NCBI GenBank assembly: GCA_963803495.1
Contig: CAWDMP010000002.1
Location: 744,001-808,000, forward strand
Length of the DNA: 64,000 nt
DNA from: Persicitalea sp963803495
GTDB taxonomy: Bacteria > Bacteroidota > Bacteroidia > Cytophagales > Spirosomataceae
Direction: 5' to 3'
Positions 1 to 8,833 of the stretch are shown here, one piece after another. The notes below the pieces were generated by a model. It was not told the DNA's origin and ran no database searches. It was given only the letters and a program-made list of their open reading frames with translations. The translations under genes and the position numbers were made by a program. Positions within the stretch are counted from its first letter, which is position 1. Each line of letters begins with the position of its first letter.

Positions 1-77
1 AGTAAGTATTTGAAGTGTGGGTATTTATCGCTAAAATTGTCATTCAACCGTAATGAAAAACTTAGCTTCAAACCCTC

Positions 78-1301
78 ATGAACCAAACGCTTACTACCCC
101 CGGTGCGCCCGTTCGTACTCCGGAACCCGTCGCGCCCGATTCGATCAAAATTCCGGGCTATGTATATGCGGTCGTATTTTCGTCGCTGTGCGTCATCACC
201 GGTCTGATCTGGGACATTTGCTGGCACCTGAGCATTGGGCGCGACGGGCTGTTTTCGCCCCCGCACCTCATCATTTATTTGGGCGCGGTGGTGTCCGGGG
301 TATTTTCGGGCTATGAGATTTTGCGCAATACCTTTGCGGGTAGCGCCCTCGAAAAAAGCAAGCGCGTCAAAATCTGGGGCTTTTTTTATAGCTCACTTGG
401 CGCGCTGTTTTGCGTGTGGGGCGCCATCGCCATGCTCACCTCCGCGCCCTTCGACGACTGGTGGCACAATACCTACGGGCTCGACATCACCATCTTGTCG
501 CCACCGCATACCGTGCTGGCGCTGGGCATCATCGGGGTGCAATTCGGCGCCATCGTAAGCGTGTTGGCCATAAAAAACCAAACCGAGTACCTGTTCAAAG
601 GTACCGAGCGAGCCAGGAAAAAGCGCGACGGGATTCTGTTCGCGCTTTTCGTGTTGTCCGCCGGATTCTTGCTGACGATGTGGTACACGCTGCTTTCCGA
701 AGAAATAGACCGGTACGCATCGCATAGTTCAGGCTACTACCAGGTGGCGGCGGGGGCTTTTCCGTTTGTGCTGATTGCTTTTGGCCGGGCCTTTTCACAT
801 CGCTGGACCATCACCGTTGTTGCGGCAGTGTACTCGCTTATCCTCATGCTCACGCTCTGGATCATTCCGCTCTTCCCGGCCGAGCCGATGCTGGGGCCGA
901 TCCTGAATCACCTCACCCACTACAACGGCTTTAAGTTCCCGCTGCTGCTGATCGTGCCCGCCGTGGCGCTCGACCTGCTCCGGCACCGCTTCGCGCACTG
1001 GAACGACTGGAAACTGGCGATGCTGCTGGGGAGTACCTTCCTGGCGGTCTTCTTCGTGGTGCAATGGTTTTTCGGTGGTTTCCTGCTGGAATCGCCTCTG
1101 GCCCGCAACTGGTTTTTCGGAAGCCACTACTGGTACTTCGGCAGCGATCCCGAATGGCAGTACCGCTACAAGTTCGCACCCTGGAACCTTGAAACCCCGG
1201 CCCAATTGGCCCAAGGATTCGGTATCGCGCTGGTACTGAGCATTGTCTCCACCCGCATCGGTCTGGCCTGGGGCCGGTGGATGAATACCATTCAGCGATG
1301 A
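78..1301 (+). CDS. Polytopic membrane protein with duplicated WH...SPPH motif, unknown function
   Basis: A 407-residue protein with about nine or ten hydrophobic segments, so an integral inner-membrane protein; I do not recognise a named family. It carries an internal repeat. Residues 49-63 read W-H, G-R-D and then SPPH; residues 129-144 read W-H, G-L-D and then SPPH, each just before a hydrophobic helix. Paired His residues at membrane edges suggest metal or haem ligation, but this is inference. Start: ATG at 78; an ATG at 53 opens a different frame that dies early. The stop codon overlaps the start of the next gene (ATGA, 1298-1301), so the two are translationally coupled and probably work together. 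No clear promoter can be placed in the 77 bases before the start. Confidence 0.8.
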   Translation: MNQTLTTPGAPVRTPEPVAPDSIKIPGYVYAVVFSSLCVITGLIWDICWHLSIGRDGLFSPPHLIIYLGAVVSGVFSGYEILRNTFAGSALEKSKRVKIWGFFYSSLGALFCVWGAIAMLTSAPFDDWWHNTYGLDITILSPPHTVLALGIIGVQFGAIVSVLAIKNQTEYLFKGTERARKKRDGILFALFVLSAGFLLTMWYTLLSEEIDRYASHSSGYYQVAAGAFPFVLIAFGRAFSHRWTITVVAAVYSLILMLTLWIIPLFPAEPMLGPILNHLTHYNGFKFPLLLIVPAVALDLLRHRFAHWNDWKLAMLLGSTFLAVFFVVQWFFGGFLLESPLARNWFFGSHYWYFGSDPEWQYRYKFAPWNLETPAQLAQGFGIALVLSIVSTRIGLAWGRWMNTIQR

Positions 1302-2953
1302 AAAAGCTCCTCCTGATTTTCGGATTGCTATTGAATACGCTACTCGTGGCCGCCCACGTGGGCAGCACGGGCGTAGTACTTCAGGGCGAAGCGGGCGCCT
1401 ACCGCCTGCTCGTGAACATAGAACCGCCCGACGTCATTCCGGGTACCGCACGGGTGACGGTATACGTCGAGCGCGGCGACGCGACCAATGTAAAAGCACG
1501 GCCCATCTATTTCCGCTCCGGTGACGAAGGCGCGCCCGACTACGACGTAATGGAAGCCGTCGCCGGACAGCCGGGACAGTTCCAGGGCATCGTGTGGCTG
1601 ATGGAAAACGGTTCGTCCAGTGTCCAGATCGCTATCGAAGGTGCCCAGGGCAGCGGCGAAATGGTGGTACCGCTGGTGGCGGCTTCCACCGCCCAGCGCG
1701 ACATGCCCGTCGCACTAGGCTGGACGCTCGGCGCGCTGGGGCTCTTGCTGGTGATTCTGCTCATTACGGTCATCGGGGCGAGCGTCAGCGACGGAATGTT
1801 GCGGGCCGGACAGAAGCTTACGCCCGCCCGCAAACGAAAGCGGCTAATCAAAATGGGCATCGCGTTCGTAGCTTGTGCGTTGATCCTGTACGGGGGCAGC
1901 AGCTGGTGGGATGGCTGGGCCGAAAGTTACCGCCGCAATATGCTCCAACCGCTCGAAGCGAAGGGTACCGTCCTCGCTCAGAACGGGCAGCGGCTTTTTC
2001 AGCTCAAAATCGACACTACCGATTTCAACCAAAAGCGCGGCGCGGGTTACCTGAACTACCTGGTGCCCGACCATGGCAAGATGATGCACCTGTTTCTGGT
2101 CAGGACGCCCGGCCTCGACGCCTTCGCGCACCTGCACCCCGAGCGGGCCGACTCCACGACTTTTCAGGCATACCTGCCCAACCTACCCGCCGGGAAGTAC
2201 CTGGTGTATGGGGATATTTTCAGCATCACGGGCTTTACCGAAACCATCACCGATACGATCGAAGTACCCGCGCTGGTGCCGGGTACCCTACTAAAACGCA
2301 CCGATCCCGAAGATACCTACGTCGTGACCGACCCACTCAACGAGCCCAAGAACATTCCGCTGGACGCCAACGTCGTGATCTGTGGTAAGCCCGGCACCCG
2401 CACCGCGCTGCTCGACAGCTCCTACGTGGTGTGGGAAGGACAGGCCAACCAGGTGTTCTCGGCTGGGAAACCCTACCAGCTCAAATTCGAGGTGTTTGCG
2501 CCCGATGGTACTGCCGCCAAACTACAACCCTACCTGGGCATGGCGGGCCACGCGGCGGTGATCCGCTCCGATGGCTCGGTGTACATGCACCTGCATCCGG
2601 TCGGGACGGTGGCGATGGCCTCCGAGCGCTCGCTCAAAACGCGTATCGCCGACACTTCCCGCATCTTCCAGCGGACCGAACCCAAGCGCTTCCGCGATAG
2701 CATCGACCGCCATGTAGCCATGCTGAAAGCCATGCCGGATACCGAGCGCGAGAATTTTTTGATGGAAGAAATGGGGATGGAAATACCCGTCGACTCTGCT
2801 GGGCATGAGGGGATGGACCACGGCAGTAGTGTCAGCTTTCCCTACGCTTTCCCCAGGGCCGGACAGTACCGTATTTTCCTGCAAATAAAGCGTAACGGGC
2901 AGGTACTCACAGGTATTTTTGACGCACGGGTCGAGGAGTCCGCAGCTTTATAG
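1298..2953 (+). CDS. Membrane-anchored periplasmic protein with repeated His/Met (HLHP) motifs
   Basis: A 551-residue protein: signal peptide (1-18), an extracytoplasmic beta domain, two membrane segments (about 138-160 and 186-200), then a large second extracytoplasmic part. That part holds two related blocks: DHGKMMH (258-264) with HLHP (278-281), and GMAGH (414-418) with HLHP (431-434), followed by DHGSS and a C-terminal beta-sandwich resembling YtkA-like domains. The His/Met clusters look like copper(I)-type ligands; that role is inferred. An in-frame ATG at 1277 would add seven residues; I prefer 1298 because the signal peptide starts there and the ATGA overlap with the upstream membrane protein is typical of coupling. 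The two genes are likely one functional unit. Confidence 0.75.
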   Translation: MKKLLLIFGLLLNTLLVAAHVGSTGVVLQGEAGAYRLLVNIEPPDVIPGTARVTVYVERGDATNVKARPIYFRSGDEGAPDYDVMEAVAGQPGQFQGIVWLMENGSSSVQIAIEGAQGSGEMVVPLVAASTAQRDMPVALGWTLGALGLLLVILLITVIGASVSDGMLRAGQKLTPARKRKRLIKMGIAFVACALILYGGSSWWDGWAESYRRNMLQPLEAKGTVLAQNGQRLFQLKIDTTDFNQKRGAGYLNYLVPDHGKMMHLFLVRTPGLDAFAHLHPERADSTTFQAYLPNLPAGKYLVYGDIFSITGFTETITDTIEVPALVPGTLLKRTDPEDTYVVTDPLNEPKNIPLDANVVICGKPGTRTALLDSSYVVWEGQANQVFSAGKPYQLKFEVFAPDGTAAKLQPYLGMAGHAAVIRSDGSVYMHLHPVGTVAMASERSLKTRIADTSRIFQRTEPKRFRDSIDRHVAMLKAMPDTERENFLMEEMGMEIPVDSAGHEGMDHGSSVSFPYAFPRAGQYRIFLQIKRNGQVLTGIFDARVEESAAL

Positions 2954-3031
2954 CAAACCCGGCGGCATGGTTTTTTCAGTAGTTTGAGGTAAAAACAAAG
3001 CATTTTGCATTCACCACAAACCAAATTAACT

Positions 3032-3508
3032 ATGAAAACGCAACAAAAAAGTATTTTCAAATTGGCCCTGAACGGGCTGGCACTTGCCGCTGTCCTCAAC
3101 CTTTCGGCTTGCTCCGACAACGACGCCGAGACAACCGACGAAACCACAACCGAAGTGATGGCAGACGACATGGTCATGACTGACAACGACTTCACCGGCT
3201 ACGACAGCAACCAGGACGGCTACCTCGATGAAGACGAGTACAGCGGTGGTTTTTTCAGGAATCTGGACGGAAACACCGACGGCAAGGTAGACGAAACCGA
3301 GTGGAATGACGGCATGACCAACAACGGCGTCACTGGCCAAAGCTGGGCCGACTGGGACATCGACCGCGACGGATTTTTGAATGACGGCGAGTACCGCGAC
3401 GGCTACAACAAAAACAACTGGTCACGCGCCTGGGACACCGACCAGGACAACCGGTTGAGCATGGATGAGTATAACAACCGCAACGGCATGCGTCCGAACG
3501 ACAATTAA
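3032..3508 (+). CDS. EF-hand calcium-binding lipoprotein
   Basis: A 158-residue lipoprotein. The signal peptide ends in a lipobox (NLSAC) with Cys near residue 26, so it is probably lipid-anchored in the periplasm or at the surface. The mature part is very acidic and carries four EF-hand-like loops: DSNQDGYLDEDE, NLDGNTDGKVDETE, DIDRDGFLNDGE and DTDQDNRLSMDE, the Asp/Asn positions fitting calcium coordination. No catalytic domain is visible, so it is a likely calcium sensor or binding protein. Start: the ATG at 3032 gives a proper signal peptide; an in-frame ATG at 3005 would add nine polar residues. It stands alone after the HLHP protein (78-base gap) and is followed at once by a strong terminator. 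Confidence 0.85.
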   Translation: MKTQQKSIFKLALNGLALAAVLNLSACSDNDAETTDETTTEVMADDMVMTDNDFTGYDSNQDGYLDEDEYSGGFFRNLDGNTDGKVDETEWNDGMTNNGVTGQSWADWDIDRDGFLNDGEYRDGYNKNNWSRAWDTDQDNRLSMDEYNNRNGMRPNDN

Positions 3509-3533
3509 TTCAATATCCGCATCTGTAATGGAA

Positions 3534-3567
3534 AAAGGGTCAGGGCTGAAGCTCTGACCCTTTTTTT
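3534..3567 (+). terminator. Rho-independent terminator after EF-hand gene
   Basis: A 13-base-pair stem (3534-3546 with 3551-3563, one G-U pair) closes a TGAA loop and runs into seven T residues (3561-3567). It lies 25 bases after the EF-hand gene and just before the convergent RidA-like gene, so with its A-rich left side it may serve both. Confidence 0.85.
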
Positions 3568-3588
3568 GTTTATCTGGTAGTACTCGGC

Positions 3589-4050
3589 TTATTGGGTTGC
3601 CACAGTGAAGGATGCTGTTAGGCCTACACAAAAATTCCGTGGCAACTTTTCCACGCCGAAAATTGCCCGCGTGTGGATACCCTTGTCGCTTAGGGCCTTG
3701 ACAAACAAGTCGGAGGCAGCGTCGGCCACAATGGGTGATTCGTCCCAATTTTTGCCTGACTGAAAATACACGTCGATATGGTTAAGGCCGATTACCTTGT
3801 CGAATCCAACCTTATGATTTATTTGCGCCAGTACATTCAAAGTGCATAGTTCCAGCGCCCTTCTCCCCTCTTCGGTACTTATTTCCTCACCGATTCTACC
3901 CTGATAAAGGTACTTCTCATTCAAGATCGGAAATTGAATAGCCACATAGGCTACGCTTCCGCGCACATTGACCGAGACATAGTTTCCGCCCGGCGTCGAG
4001 ACTTGGGGAAGGGGTAGGTTGAGGTTAGCAAGGGTTGATTTCAGGCTCAT
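3589..4050 (-). CDS. RidA family protein (YjgF/L-PSP endoribonuclease-like)
   Basis: A 153-residue cytoplasmic protein of the YjgF/RidA superfamily, in the longer subgroup (about 150 residues) annotated as L-PSP or chorismate-mutase-like. Family members hydrolyse reactive enamines or imines, or bind small ligands, as trimers. Seen here: N-terminal SLKSTLANLNLPLP typical of this subgroup, the central region around GLNHIDVYFQS, and a C-terminal strand with the conserved RNFCVGL-type element. No signal peptide, unlike the second RidA at 13402-13854. It is monocistronic: convergent with the EF-hand gene, with hairpin repeats upstream. Confidence 0.85.
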   Translation of the reverse strand: MSLKSTLANLNLPLPQVSTPGGNYVSVNVRGSVAYVAIQFPILNEKYLYQGRIGEEISTEEGRRALELCTLNVLAQINHKVGFDKVIGLNHIDVYFQSGKNWDESPIVADAASDLFVKALSDKGIHTRAIFGVEKLPRNFCVGLTASFTVATQ

Positions 4051-4101
4051 GAATGCGGGATTGTTCGATCATTATAGATAAGTCAATAAATCCGTGAAGT
4101 A

Positions 4102-4135
4102 GACACCCCGGAGGGGTCGACCCCTCCGGGGTGTC
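4102..4135. repeat. Perfect 34-bp palindrome, REP-like element
   Basis: A perfect 17+17 base inverted repeat centred on GTCGAC. Each half is itself a small hairpin, ACCCC-TCC-GGGGT on one side. It lies in the 190-base gap upstream of the RidA-like gene, after the end of the SGNH gene. There is no T-run, so it is not a typical terminator; a REP-like repeat or RNA hairpin is more likely. A related single hairpin follows at 4172. Confidence 0.7.
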
Positions 4136-4171
4136 AGGATTCGAATCGAATGTTTTTATTATCTATTAACT

Positions 4172-4191
4172 GTCGACGCCTCCGGCGTGCC
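4172..4191. repeat. Second, diverged copy of the REP-like hairpin
   Basis: Matches 17 of 20 bases with 4116-4135. Two of the three differences exchange partners within the small hairpin (ACCCC-TCC-GGGGT becomes ACGCC-TCC-GGCGT), so base pairing is kept. That compensatory change suggests the folded form is what is conserved. Confidence 0.6.
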
Positions 4192-4240
4192 AACTCGCCA
4201 CTTTACCGAATTTTTCATCTACCAATAGTTTCTTAAAGGC

Positions 4241-6013
4241 CTACTTCCCCCCGTACGCCCCACTCACCCGCCGGTAGCCCTCCGCATTGGGATGAAGGCC
4301 ATCCGTGAACAACGTTTCGTCGATGGTACCATCGGCTTTGAGGAGCGCCTTCCCGACGTCCAGGTACTTCACGCCTAATTCTCTGTTCAGCGCGGCGAGT
4401 TGGGTGTTCAAGGCAAGTACCCGTTTTTCCTGCTGGCGGCGGGGGTAGATGCCCACCATCGTGAGGGTAGCAGTAGGTTGGCGCTGACGGATGGCTTCGA
4501 TGAGTTGCCGCCAGCCGGTCAGGATTTCGGCGTCGGTGTTGAGTTGAAAATTATTGGTACCGATCATAACGTAAATCTGCTTCGCGGCGTAGCCGTCCAG
4601 CTCGCCGTGGTAGACGCGCCACAGCACATTCTCGATGCGGTCCCAGCCGTAGCCGAGGTTGCGGGTGTTGCGAGCGCCGAAGGTACTTTCCCAAGAGTCG
4701 GCTCCGCGCGCGATGGGTCCGGCGGGTTGGCCGCCCCAAAAATGGGTGATCGAATTGCCAATCATCAGTACCTCGGGTGGATCTTCCCGGTTGAGCCTCA
4801 GGATTTCACGGTGGCGGGCATCCCAATCATAGTTACCGGGCTCCCGCATTTGGATGATGGGTCGCGTGGTACTCAGGGTACCTTGCGGTTCGTGCAGAAT
4901 GGTGCGCAGGTGTTTCTCGTAGCCCTCGGCGTAGCGCATCATACCCAGGTCGTTGGGGTGCGTCCCGTCGACCATCGTTTCCTGGTCCTGGTTGAAGTCG
5001 CTTTTTGGAATCAGATATAGATTACCAATACCCTCGGCTTGGAGTTGGGCGAAGGCAGTGCGAAGTACTTCGTTGGGTTCGAAATAGCTTTTGCGACGCG
5101 TCGGGTTGATGGCTTCGTCAGTATAGCCCGCGTGTTCGGCCAGTACGATCGGCGTGGTGGGGTGCCGCCGCCGCAGGTCCCGCACTGCGTTGAGGATACG
5201 GGTCTTAGTGGTGTCGAGCGGGTAGTCGTTTTGGTTGGTCAAGTTGGGCAGGCAATCTAGTACGTAGGCTTTCGCCTCGATCTCCCCGACCATCGCCAAT
5301 ACTTCCGGCTCCAAGCGGCCATTGCCCGAAAATCCCAGGTTGATCAGCGGGCGATCCATTTTACGCGAAAGAATGGCCGGCCAGGTCATGCCGGGCCGAC
5401 TGGCGCACGCGCCCTGCATGATGGATGTACCGTACGCCACGATCGGCAAGTCGGTGCGGGCGGGCAGCGGCGTAAACAGGGTACTGTCCGGCACCCCGAT
5501 TTCAAGCCACTCTACGGTGTTGTAGAGCGGCAAAAAGAGCCGGTACTCACGGCCCAACTTGTGATAGCGGTCGTTGGGCTCGATGTTCTTGTAGTGGTAG
5601 GTAATCGTGTCGCCGAACACGGGGCGCGTGGCGCACCAGCGCGGGTCGCCATCGCTCGAAATCGCGTACAGGTCCACACCGCTGACCCCCGTGGCGGGCA
5701 TGTGCTGCATCGCTTGCCTTCGGCCGACGACATAGCGGATTTTGATCTGATCACTATTGGCCCGAAAGCGCAGCATCAGCCCCGACGACTCTTGCGATAG
5801 GTACCATACGGGCTTGCGGACCGCGCCCTCGGCCCGGGCGGGCAGGCGGTCGTAAAAATTTTGGGTTTCCGGCGGCCAGGCCTGACCCTCCAACACCGGA
5901 AAAGTAGCCGTGGCAGGATTCCACCAAAGAAATTCAGGATTGGCACCGGCATCTTGTCCCTTTGCAAAAGGACATAAAATCAAAAAGAGAATGGTGGTAA
6001 GCAGCTTGTACAT
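4241..6013 (-). CDS. Secreted tandem SGNH/GDSL hydrolase
   Basis: About 590 residues with a signal peptide (MYKLLTTILFLILCPFAKGQ). Two SGNH modules follow. The first begins with a beta-rich N-terminal region like that in front of SGNH esterases, then GTSIMQG (nucleophile Ser, about residue 195) and a C-terminal DGTHPNDLG block. The second has GNSITHFW (about residue 425), GTNN and DGLHPNAEGY. Such enzymes deacetylate or de-esterify carbohydrates; the substrate is unknown. Two complete catalytic modules in one chain is the unusual point. An in-frame ATG 11 codons upstream (6046) gives a polar extension before the signal peptide, so I chose 6013. It is probably transcribed alone; the DUF1304 gene lies 64 bases upstream. 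Confidence 0.85.
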   Translation of the reverse strand: MYKLLTTILFLILCPFAKGQDAGANPEFLWWNPATATFPVLEGQAWPPETQNFYDRLPARAEGAVRKPVWYLSQESSGLMLRFRANSDQIKIRYVVGRRQAMQHMPATGVSGVDLYAISSDGDPRWCATRPVFGDTITYHYKNIEPNDRYHKLGREYRLFLPLYNTVEWLEIGVPDSTLFTPLPARTDLPIVAYGTSIMQGACASRPGMTWPAILSRKMDRPLINLGFSGNGRLEPEVLAMVGEIEAKAYVLDCLPNLTNQNDYPLDTTKTRILNAVRDLRRRHPTTPIVLAEHAGYTDEAINPTRRKSYFEPNEVLRTAFAQLQAEGIGNLYLIPKSDFNQDQETMVDGTHPNDLGMMRYAEGYEKHLRTILHEPQGTLSTTRPIIQMREPGNYDWDARHREILRLNREDPPEVLMIGNSITHFWGGQPAGPIARGADSWESTFGARNTRNLGYGWDRIENVLWRVYHGELDGYAAKQIYVMIGTNNFQLNTDAEILTGWRQLIEAIRQRQPTATLTMVGIYPRRQQEKRVLALNTQLAALNRELGVKYLDVGKALLKADGTIDETLFTDGLHPNAEGYRRVSGAYGGK

Positions 6014-6077
6014 CGGGGCGGGATAGAGAGAATCAGTATTCTTCACCCCAAAAGAACCGGCAAGCCGCTTTCTAACC

Positions 6078-6449
6078 TCAGATGGTGTTATACAAAACGA
6101 ACAGCAGGGCGATCAGGGCGGGTAGCCCCTGGACAAGGAAGATCCTTTTACTCACGGTCAAACCACCGTAAATCCCCGCCACGACCACGCAACCGAGAAA
6201 AAACAGCGCGATATTGTTTCGCCACGCCTCATCGGAAATAAAAAACGTCCACACCAAACCAGCCGCCAGAAATGCGTTGTAAAGTCCCTGGTTCGCGGCC
6301 ATCGTTTTGGTCGGCCTGAACAATTCATCGGGCAGCGCGCCTTTGAAAGTCTTTCTGCCGAGGGTTTCCCAGGCAAACATTTCCAGGTAACAGATGTACA
6401 GGTGTTCGACGGCGACCAGGCCGATGAGTACTTTGGCGATAATTTCCAT
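6078..6449 (-). CDS. DUF1304 family membrane protein
   Basis: A 123-residue protein with four hydrophobic segments, matching the DUF1304 family of small inner-membrane proteins: N-terminal VLIGLVAVEHLYICYLEMFAW, the central NQGLYNAFLAAGL block, and hydrophobic helices to the end. No biochemical function is established. Its start lies 3 bases after the stop of the outer-membrane protein gene at 6453-7211, so the two are almost certainly co-transcribed, though no functional link is evident. Confidence 0.85.
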   Translation of the reverse strand: MEIIAKVLIGLVAVEHLYICYLEMFAWETLGRKTFKGALPDELFRPTKTMAANQGLYNAFLAAGLVWTFFISDEAWRNNIALFFLGCVVVAGIYGGLTVSKRIFLVQGLPALIALLFVLYNTI

Positions 6450-6452
6450 AGA

Positions 6453-7211
6453 TTACAAGTTTAGCCTCACCCCCACCGAGGCGTAGTTGATCCAAGTGAA
6501 ATTGTACACCGACTTCACGTCGGCACCGCCCTCGACCACGCGGTAGCCCGCGCGAATGCCCAAGGCGGGCGATGCCTGGTACACCAGGCCCAGAAACACG
6601 TCCTCGGCGCGCCCCGGTCCACCCGCCAGGGCGTCGGCTTCCAACATGAAACGCCAGCGGTCCGAGGGCAGGTACTCGACCATCAGATTGAGCAAAGGTA
6701 CAAAACCCACGTTGCTGAAATGGGTGTCTTGAGTATTAGAGATCATCCGCACGTCGGCGTCGCGGATTTTGCCCGTGAAGCCCAGGTCCAACCTAAAATG
6801 CTCACGCCGCACCAGCCCATAGCGGTAGGTCAGGCGGTAAGAATTGAACTGGTACTTGGCCGTGATGGGTTGTTCGGGCGAAAAATTTTGTCCATTAAAA
6901 GTCACGCCTTCGTTGAACTGTCCCTTGTAGGTAGCCGTCAGTGGCGCGTAGAGCGCGGTAATGGTATGGCGGTCGTTCCAGGTGTAGCCGATGCGCCCCC
7001 GGAAAAAGGCAATCGGCTGTATCTCGAAATTATCCTGCCCCAAATCAAACTCAGTACCTGCGCCGTTGGGAATGCTGATTTTGTTGTAGGGCGTCCCCAG
7101 TACCAGCCCGCTCTCGGCATCTACCCACAACTGGGCATTCACTGAGTAATGCGATAGTGAGCAGATCAGTAGTAAGGGAACAGAAAATTTAAAGAAACGA
7201 GATCGAAGCAT
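6453..7211 (-). CDS. Outer-membrane beta-barrel protein, unknown function
   Basis: A 252-residue protein with a Sec signal peptide (cleavage after VNAQ, about residue 26) and then alternating hydrophobic/polar strands such as FFRGRIGYTW, YRLTYRYGLV and SVGVRLNL at the C-terminus, as expected of a small outer-membrane barrel. It resembles the generic outer-membrane proteins common in Bacteroidota; no ligand can be inferred. First gene of a two-gene unit with DUF1304. The upstream 50 bases hold no clear promoter. Confidence 0.7.
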   Translation of the reverse strand: MLRSRFFKFSVPLLLICSLSHYSVNAQLWVDAESGLVLGTPYNKISIPNGAGTEFDLGQDNFEIQPIAFFRGRIGYTWNDRHTITALYAPLTATYKGQFNEGVTFNGQNFSPEQPITAKYQFNSYRLTYRYGLVRREHFRLDLGFTGKIRDADVRMISNTQDTHFSNVGFVPLLNLMVEYLPSDRWRFMLEADALAGGPGRAEDVFLGLVYQASPALGIRAGYRVVEGGADVKSVYNFTWINYASVGVRLNL

Positions 7212-7262
7212 AGGGGCTAATAGTTTTGTTCAATCGCACCAAGCCAAAAAACCAGGCCAACT

Positions 7263-8174
7263 TCATTTCTTCCGCGCGTCGATCACCTCTTTCACCCGCG
7301 TGAATAGAATCTCGGGGTACCGGTTCGTATCCAATGAATCGAGCTTGGCACTGCCACTCAGCATGTTGCGCATGTACTGCATTCCCTGCCAGGGCGGGAA
7401 GACCTCGTTCTCGCCGGGCATCAGCGTGCGGGTCGCTTTGATCATAAAATCCAGGGTACCCAGGCCACCTACCCGAAACAGCTTGAAGTTTTCGCCGGTA
7501 GACTGACTCGCCGCTTCTTGCAAGCCGCGCGGGGTAAGCGTATCGCCGGCAATGCGAAGGTCGCGCGGGGTGTCGTCGTCGAGCGCTGCGGCGGCAGTGT
7601 ACTCGGCGGTGTCGGCGATGGTCGTGAAGTCGAGCGGTTGGTCGGCCTCGCCCCAGTACACGATGCGGTTGAGCGGAAAAAGGATGAGCGGCGCGGCGCC
7701 CGTCAGCAGGTCGGCGAACATCCCGTTCAGAATCGACGTGGCCGCAATCGGCGCCGCATCCAGCGTGGCCCTGAACTCGCGGCGCAGGTCCAGGTTGCGG
7801 TTGGTACCTTCGGGCGTTTTGGTGAAGTCGATGGAAAAGTCGGAAGGAATAAAGCGCGGCACGCCGGCCTGCACAGCGGCATCGAGTAGGTTGGTTTGCA
7901 CGTCGATCATCACTTTTCTGAGCCCCGACAAAGTCGATACGACGCAGGAAGCGCTCTGCATGTGGGTAGCTAGTTCGGGGATGTTGTCAAAATCCACTTT
8001 CTCGACTTCCACACCCGCGTTGCGCAGGTACACGATCGTGTCCAGGTCACTCGCGTGTCGGGCCAGGGCTTTTACTTTGGCCCCTCGCTTCACTAAGGCG
8101 CGGGCGATGCGGCCGCCCAGGTCGCCGGTAGCACCGGCGATGATGATTGTTTTTTGAGTGGGGTTGTTTGGCAT
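7263..8174 (-). CDS. NmrA/isoflavone reductase-like NAD(P)-binding protein
   Basis: A 303-residue cytoplasmic Rossmann-fold protein of the atypical short-chain dehydrogenase type. The dinucleotide-binding glycine motif GATGDLGGRIA lies at the N-terminus, and the block SCVVSTLSG with RFIPSDFSIDF is typical of NmrA-like and isoflavone-reductase-like proteins. It lacks an obvious YxxxK pair, as often in this group, so it may be a reductase or a redox-sensing regulator. An ATG 11 codons upstream (8207) is possible, but MPNNPTQK directly before the first beta strand is the better start. It is followed by the outer-membrane gene after 51 bases, with no sign of an operon. Confidence 0.8.
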   Translation of the reverse strand: MPNNPTQKTIIIAGATGDLGGRIARALVKRGAKVKALARHASDLDTIVYLRNAGVEVEKVDFDNIPELATHMQSASCVVSTLSGLRKVMIDVQTNLLDAAVQAGVPRFIPSDFSIDFTKTPEGTNRNLDLRREFRATLDAAPIAATSILNGMFADLLTGAAPLILFPLNRIVYWGEADQPLDFTTIADTAEYTAAAALDDDTPRDLRIAGDTLTPRGLQEAASQSTGENFKLFRVGGLGTLDFMIKATRTLMPGENEVFPPWQGMQYMRNMLSGSAKLDSLDTNRYPEILFTRVKEVIDARKK

Positions 8175-8268
8175 GGTGTGGGGTGTTTGATTTGGTATCT
8201 GAACCAAACGAGGGCCGGGGCCAGATTGTTAAAGATGACTATTCAGTTCTCAAATTCGGACTTAGTAT

Positions 8269-8737
8269 TCAAATATTCATCATAGTTGAAAACAAAAAGT
8301 AAGCAAACAATATGGCTACCATTGCAGCAAAAGACAATAGAATATTTCTTTCTGCACTACTAACTTTTCTTTCTTTAAAAACCCAAACGAACGCAATTGA
8401 AAACACCGACTGAATCATGAATCCGATTAAGAAACCAGTATGTTCAAAATAGAAAAATGTGAGGTAGTTTAAGGTTATGCTCACAACTGCCAAGGCAATT
8501 ATCTGAGATACGAGCAGTGATATGGTACGTACCGTTGCATATCAGGGCAGCCGATAAAACAAAGAGCAGGAAAGCTGGGAAGGAATAGGCTAGACCAAAA
8601 AAAGGTACTAAAAGAACTGCATCTTTACCTTCTTCATTCCAAGATATGAACAGAAACCAAATTGGAGTAGCAATCATCACCGAATAAAACCATACTCTCA
8701 GGCAGTAGGTTAATAGATTTGCCAACTTGGAACTCAT
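8269..8737 (-). pseudogene. Small membrane protein, reading frame broken
   Basis: Two overlapping frames (8444-8737 and 8269-8493) together make one hydrophobic protein of about 155 residues with four or five membrane segments. The first frame turns implausible after AALICNGTYH; from about 8540 downwards the other frame gives TISLLVSQIIALAVVSIT and then continues as helix. A single insertion or deletion between about 8525 and 8555 would join them. AT-rich compared with its neighbours, so possibly acquired. I do not recognise the family. Given other similar breaks in this window, an indel error in the sequence is as likely as real decay. Confidence 0.55.
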
Positions 8738-8833
8738 AAAGTTTTATTGGGACTTAAATAGTACTTTACAGAGAAAGGCGCTCCAATCACAAAATCAGAA
8801 CGCCTTCAAATAAATCATTAAAAAAACCAGCTT

